Position numbers and translations under genes: made by a program
Assembly (NCBI GenBank): GCA_900555005.1
Contig: USJM01000015.1
Coordinates: 1-18,769 of the forward strand
DNA length: 18,769 nucleotides
Direction: 5' to 3'
Source of the DNA: an uncultured Lachnospiraceae bacterium
GTDB lineage: Bacteria > Bacillota_A > Clostridia > Lachnospirales > Lachnospiraceae
Shown: piece after piece, positions 14,498-18,769 of the stretch
How the letters are laid out: every line of letters begins with the position of its first letter
Position numbering within the stretch: position 1 is the stretch's first letter
Notes under the pieces: model-generated
Seen by the model: the letters and a program-made list of their open reading frames with translations, nothing else
Database searches by the model: none
What the model was told of the DNA's origin: nothing

Positions 14498-16069
14498 CCG
14501 AAAGGAGAGCTGTACCAGAAGCTTGGCGGCATTCTGGAAATGCAGGGATACAGGGTTCTTGCATTCAATCTGGTAGACCTGGATGATAGCGACGGATACA
14601 ACCCCTTCTCATATATCCGTGAAGATAACGATATTATCAAGCTTGTCACAAACTTAATGCGCAATACGACCCCGAAAGGGGCTACGTCTTCTGACCCGTT
14701 TTGGGACAACGCCCTGAGTCTGTACCTACAGGCGATTATGTCTTATGTCTGGTATGAATGCCCGAAGCAGGGAAAAGAGCCGACAGTGCGTGAAATGATG
14801 AATCTGCTTACGAAAGCAAAGGTTGCAGAGGAGGAAGGAAATCCGTCAGAGCTGGATCAGATTATGGAAAAGCTTTCAAACGATCATCCCGCAAAAATTG
14901 CGTATAACAAGGTGGCGACTGGCGCAAAAGATACCATCCGCTCCATCATCATATCCGCGCATGCAAGGCTGGCATACCTCCAGAATCCTAAAATTCTGAA
15001 TATCCTTGACCACGACGACATAGATATCAGGGCAATCGGGGAGGGCGTGTATGGGAATCCGGACAGAAAGACGGCACTATTTTGCATTATTCCTGATAAT
15101 GACAAGTCATATAACTTCCTGATCGGGATGCTGTATACGCAGATATTCCAGGAATTGTACTATATAGCAGACTTTGAGCACGGAGGCGCCCTCCCTGTCC
15201 ATGTTGCTTTCTGGATGGACGAGTTTGCAAATGTCGCCCTTCCGGACGGATTTACACAGATAATCTCCACAATGAGATCAAGAAATATATCCTGTAATAT
15301 CATCCTCCAGAACAGAGCGCAGCTGCAGGCACTCTTCAAGGATGACTGGCAGGCAATTATCGGGAACTGCGATACCATGATTTATCTTGGAGGAAATGAA
15401 GCAGAGACGCACAAGTACATGACGGAGATGCTTGGAAAATATACTCAGGAGAAACGAAGCACGTCACAGGGGCATGGAAAAAGCGGTTCCGGTTCTGACA
15501 GCTATGATGTGATCGGGCGGGAACTGATGACACCTGATGAAGTCAGACGAATGAGTAATAAAAAGGAGCTGGTCTTTATAAGGGGATTCAATCCGGTCAT
15601 AGATGACAAGTACCATACCCTGGAATCACAGGAATTCAAAGTCATGAAGAGCCTTGGGATGTATAAAAGTAAGCGTCTGAGGCGGAAAGACGAGGAAAGT
15701 GACAAGATCAATTACTATCTCTACAGCCAGAACGACAAAGGCGATTATGACTCATTTGGATACCAGGTGGAGAACTACCATGGCGTATTTGCACAGTCCA
15801 GTTTCTTTAATAAGTTGGAAAAAATCGGGGACGGTAAATACCTTGCAGGAAAGGGATACATGGGATATAGGGCAAGAGATGGCCGAAAAGTGTATCCTGT
15901 GTTTGATAACCGGAACCCGCAAAAGATATTTGCGGGTGGAAACACCCTTACAAAATATCCACTGTGCGGGTGTATCGAAGACGAGAAAGTGTATAGCATG
16001 AAGGCGGGAGATATCAATGATCTATTTGCAACAGGGAACAGGGTATCTACACGGTTGCCATGGAGTTAA
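14498..16069 (+). pseudogene. 5'-truncated VirD4/TraG type IV coupling protein
   Basis: Homology starts abruptly at P-K-G-E-L-Y-Q-K-L-G-G near 14498, the middle of a coupling protein of the VirD4-like CD1115 (Tn1549) type. The membrane spans and the Walker A loop that should precede it are absent, and a stop codon lies in frame at 14456. The rest is intact: N-P-F-S-Y-I, D-P-F-W-D-N-A, the Walker B stretch H-V-A-F-W-M-D-E-F-A-N-V, then S-T-M-R-S-R-N-I-S-C-N-I-I-L-Q-N-R-A-Q-L and a ~120-residue C-terminal tail. A protein from ATG 14540 (509 residues) could be made but could not bind ATP properly. The family couples the relaxosome to the secretion channel. Confidence 0.85.
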
Positions 16070-16086
16070 CAAGGGAGCGGGAATAA

Positions 16087-16674
16087 ATGTTGGAGATCGA
16101 GTTTTTAACGGAGCGTGACATAGACTATTTCAGGAAGAAAGAACAGGCTGGGGAGCCTGTACATGTAATAGACATAGATCCAGAAACCCTTGATAAGATA
16201 AATCTGGACTATATCGGCGACCCTGTCGAAAAGAAAGGCCAAATTCCAAATGAGGAAGAGATTAGGGACTGGGTAGAAAAGCACCCTATTCTGATGGAAA
16301 AAAGGAAAGAGGCTGATGAAAGGGCTGCCAAAGATCCGGTAACCGGAATTAAAGAAGGCATTTATTCGAAAGAAACTGTTGAAGCTGAAAAACGTCCAGA
16401 GGTCATAGAAGCAAGGAAGAGGGAGGAAGAGAAGGTAAAAGCCTGGAAACAAAAGATAAAAGACATTTATGAGTATGAAAACCTGTCGGAGGATGATAAA
16501 AATATCCTGGAAATGGCATGCATATACCTTGCCAAGCATCACGCGACAGACAGGCAGTTTGACCGCATCCTCGATGCACAGGGAATGCAGGAGCGTATAA
16601 CTGCATATGCCGAGGTACAGGAACAGATCAGAGTCAACGAAAGAGAGCAGGAAAGGCAGAAAATGGATAGCTGA
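16087..16674 (+). CDS. Hypothetical protein of the conjugative element
   Basis: ATG 16087 follows AAGGGAGCGGG, 17 bp after the coupling-protein stop. The 195-residue protein is very hydrophilic and mostly helical: an N-terminal L-T-E-R-D-I-D-Y-F-R-K-K-E-Q-A-G-E-P-V-H-V-I-D, a central charged coiled coil, and a C-terminal L-S-E-D-D-K-N-I-L-E-M-A-C-I-Y-L-A-K-H-H. There are no membrane spans and no signal peptide. I do not recognise it. Tight spacing suggests cotranscription with the coupling protein. Confidence 0.6.
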   Translation: MLEIEFLTERDIDYFRKKEQAGEPVHVIDIDPETLDKINLDYIGDPVEKKGQIPNEEEIRDWVEKHPILMEKRKEADERAAKDPVTGIKEGIYSKETVEAEKRPEVIEARKREEEKVKAWKQKIKDIYEYENLSEDDKNILEMACIYLAKHHATDRQFDRILDAQGMQERITAYAEVQEQIRVNEREQERQKMDS

Positions 16675-16774
16675 ATGGAGCCTTGCAAAGCAGCATAAGG
16701 TATGATATGAAATATGTAGCACATATATAAGTATTTCCATACTGCAATGTCAGGTCACATGAGGGAGGGTAGAG

Positions 16775-16963
16775 ATGGGACAGGATAAAAGTGGAAACAA
16801 GCCGATGGATGAAGAGACAATCGAGAGGATCAAGGCCTACTATGGTGTAGAAGATGAAGAGCAGTATTATAGCCCTGAAGAGATTATCCTGACAGGCGAG
16901 GTTCCGATAGGTGAAACTGAAGCCATTTATGACGGGACAAGTAAAAGGCCGCAAGATAATTAA
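16775..16963 (+). CDS. Small acidic hypothetical protein
   Basis: ATG 16775 follows GAGGGAGGG. The 62-residue product is acidic (E-T-I-E-R-I-K-A-Y-Y-G-V-E-D-E-E-Q-Y-Y, then E-E-I-I-L-T-G-E-V-P) with no motif I can name. It lies 100 bp after the previous gene and directly before a terminator. Confidence 0.5.
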   Translation: MGQDKSGNKPMDEETIERIKAYYGVEDEEQYYSPEEIILTGEVPIGETEAIYDGTSKRPQDN

Positions 16964-16996
16964 AATATGTAGGAAAATAGAGAATCATCAGGAATG

Positions 16997-17026
16997 AAAG
17001 CCTCCGGAGTAGTCCGGGGGCTTTTT
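16997..17026 (+). terminator. Terminator between the small acidic gene and the ArdC-like gene
   Basis: AAAGCCTCCGGA pairs with TCCGGGGGCTTT (one U-G), with a GTAG loop and five T. It ends only 18 bases before the next start, so the ArdC-like gene needs its own promoter or read-through. Confidence 0.8.
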
Positions 17027-17043
17027 AGATGGGAAGGCACGTT

Positions 17044-18769
17044 ATGGAAGACAGGCAGAAGAATAATGCATTTGAATATGTCATGAACACAAGGAGGCAG
17101 GTCAGTAACACACTTCTTGGAATGATGAATCAGGGAAAGTTCCTGGATCAGAGAGAATGGTCAGGCATTGCATTTGCACCTATCAACCCATTCAACGGGA
17201 TCCCGTTCAAAAGCGGGAACAGGCTGCGCCTGATGGTGGCTGCCATTGAGAAAGGGTACACAGACCCTAGATGGGGGACGTTTGAGCAGTATAAGGAAAA
17301 GGGATATCAGATCCGGAAAGGGGAACATGGCACTCTTTGCGAGGTATGGAAGTTTTCAAAGGAAACAGAAAAGACCGACCCGGCGACCGGGAAAAAGAAA
17401 ACCGTAAAAGAGCCGATTGAAAAGCCACAAGTCAGCTACATCCGTGTATTTAACGCATCCCAGGTTAACGGGTTCCCGGAATATGAAAAAAAGGAGGATC
17501 CCGTCCGGAAAAAAGAAGCACGTCAGATGCTGGAAAGACTCGCAAAAGTATGCAGACAGATTGGAGAGATGGTTGAAAAAGACTCGTCGATAAATGTCGG
17601 GGATAAGTCGGGACTGTCGCTTATGATACGAACGGCACCATATGGAAGCGTTACGGAATACAGTAACAGCCTTCTTATGACGATGGCACATGGTACTGGC
17701 CTGATGGTTAAAAAGAAATATACTGCCAGTGTGAATGCACAAAAAGAAGCTGTTGAGAAGTCATTTGCAGAATCCCTTGGAAGACTTTTTGCTGCAAGCG
17801 ATTTTGATCTACCATATACAGAATGCGAGGCTGAACGGAAGGAAGGGCTACTATCCTTTGCAAAGATGACAGCGGAAGACCAGAACGCCGTATTTCGCGC
17901 AGCAAGTATAGCGCAGACTATTGTAAATGGAATTGAGTACCAGTACAGGAAGCAATGGGGGGATTTCAGGGAGCCGCTGGCAGAAGTCCCGGATAATAAC
18001 ACCGAACCTGCTAAAAGGGAACCGATACCTGACCTGGTCTCCAATAATGGCATCCTTTCATACAGCTTCGACTCACCATTCGGACATTCAGAAGATGATA
18101 TCATGTCGCCTCCTGGTTGTGAAGAAATGCTTCTTAAAAAATATGACGAGGTAAAACAATTCATCCTTCCGAAGCGGTGTACGGAAGAAGAGCTAAAGAA
18201 ATATAGTAATGCATTGATTGTCGGGGGAAATACCATCTTTAAGGCATATTTTCCAGATGGAGTAACCAACAATACGGGATTTACAAACCGGACAGCTATT
18301 TTGCCTCAGATATATCAGACTTCATGAAACACTCAGATGGTAGTAAGGTGACAACGGATGAAATTATTCAGCAGGCTGGAAAAAACATGGAGCACCTTCT
18401 TGAGTATTGCAGTATCGGGGCTGAGGATAAAATAGGCATCTCAAACAAAGCAATCAATCTCATGGAACGGGTGAAAGATACAAGCGACCCGAAGCTTCCT
18501 TTTGTAGGTGTCTACATACATCAGAGAATGGGAAACATTGTAGAAAATTCGTTGGGATTCCCGCAGAAAATGCAAAGCCTGCACAAGCTGTTCCCGGAAG
18601 GCTGTATCGTATCATTTGCAAGTGACAGGGAGGCAGTGGCGGCATCCATAAACCAGGTTGACATCTGCCAGGTAGAAAAAATGGGGAAGTGTGTGTATGT
18701 AGATCCTAAGACAAAGACTGTTATGGGCAAAGACCTGAAGGAAGTATATGCTCACGCAAATGAAGTCCG
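17044..18769 (+). pseudogene. ArdC-like ssDNA-binding antirestriction protein, one frameshift, runs off the window
   Basis: I choose ATG 17044 with GGGAAGG upstream over ATG 17029, which abuts the terminator. Residues about 30-150 hold the ArdC N-terminal domain: N-P-F-N-G-I-P-F-K-S-G-N-R-L-R-L, Y-T-D-P-R-W-G-T-F-E-Q-Y, and G-Y-Q-I-R-K-G-E-H-G-T. ArdC proteins bind single-stranded DNA and shield incoming conjugated DNA from restriction. The metal site H-E-x-x-H typical of many ArdC C-termini is not seen. Near 18280 the frame is lost; one extra T (GGATTTTACA) continues K-P-D-S-Y-F-A-S-D-I-S-D-F and stays open to the window edge, about 160 further residues of unknown fold. Confidence 0.72.

Noticed and set aside
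16105..16740. Minus-strand ORF of 211 codons rich in F, L and Y
   Set aside because: It is the complement of a Glu/Lys-rich coiled-coil gene, which always produces such Phe/Leu-rich shadows.
17523..18272. Minus-strand ORF of 249 codons opposite the ArdC-like gene
   Set aside because: Serine-rich shadow without start signals; the plus strand carries the recognised domain.

Overview
The window looks like accessory chromosomal DNA from a low-to-mid-GC Firmicute, most likely a gut clostridium of the Lachnospiraceae/Oscillospiraceae type. The reasons are strong AGGAGG-type ribosome binding sites, an LLH-type phage holin, DUF3847 and MobA/MobL mobilization genes, a Tn1549-like VirD4 coupling protein, an ArdC-like protein, and BspA-type leucine-rich repeats. 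No housekeeping gene is complete. The only chromosomal core trace is a 3' remnant of the rRNA methyltransferase gene rlmD (rumA).

Layout. (1) 1-3135: the right end of a prophage, with a tail or baseplate protein carrying two carbohydrate-binding-like modules, two small membrane proteins, an LLH holin and a three-domain endolysin. (2) 3136-3456: the displaced 3' end of rlmD, which suggests that an element integrated at this known hotspot. (3) 3471-3838: three tandem promoter/short-transcript/terminator units, a candidate small-RNA array. (4) 3898-10608: a mobilizable element with a DUF3847 gene, a MOBQ-like oriT on the minus strand, a MobA/MobL relaxase, coiled-coil small proteins, a CHC2 zinc-finger primase-like protein, a P4-type primase/helicase, an AT-rich nested inverted repeat and a TnpW-like small protein. 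An IS110-family insertion sequence sits between oriT and mobL. (5) 10646-11264: a promoter followed by a cytosine methyltransferase start joined by deletion to the end of a Vsr endonuclease gene. (6) 11406-13968: one frameshifted large secreted protein (duplicated domain, LRR_5 repeats, peptidoglycan-binding module) and a truncated second secreted protein that runs into phased CGGCAA repeats. (7) 13985-14440: a DUF6618-like remnant and terminators. (8) 14498-18769: a conjugative-element fragment with a 5'-truncated VirD4/TraG coupling protein, two small unknown proteins and an ArdC-like protein that runs off the window.

How the parts relate. The phage lysis genes are intact as a cassette. The mobilizable element has oriT, relaxase and replication initiation, but the relaxase and the CHC2 gene are frameshifted and no recombinase is visible, so it looks immobile as read. 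At least seven frame breaks in six unrelated genes are all explained by one missing base, several of them in short homopolymers. This may be decay, or it may be an assembly artefact, and it should be settled before anything here is called a pseudogene. The most interesting unexplained signals are the tandem promoter/terminator units, the oriT hairpin cluster, the phased CGGCAA repeats and the nested AT-rich inverted repeat.
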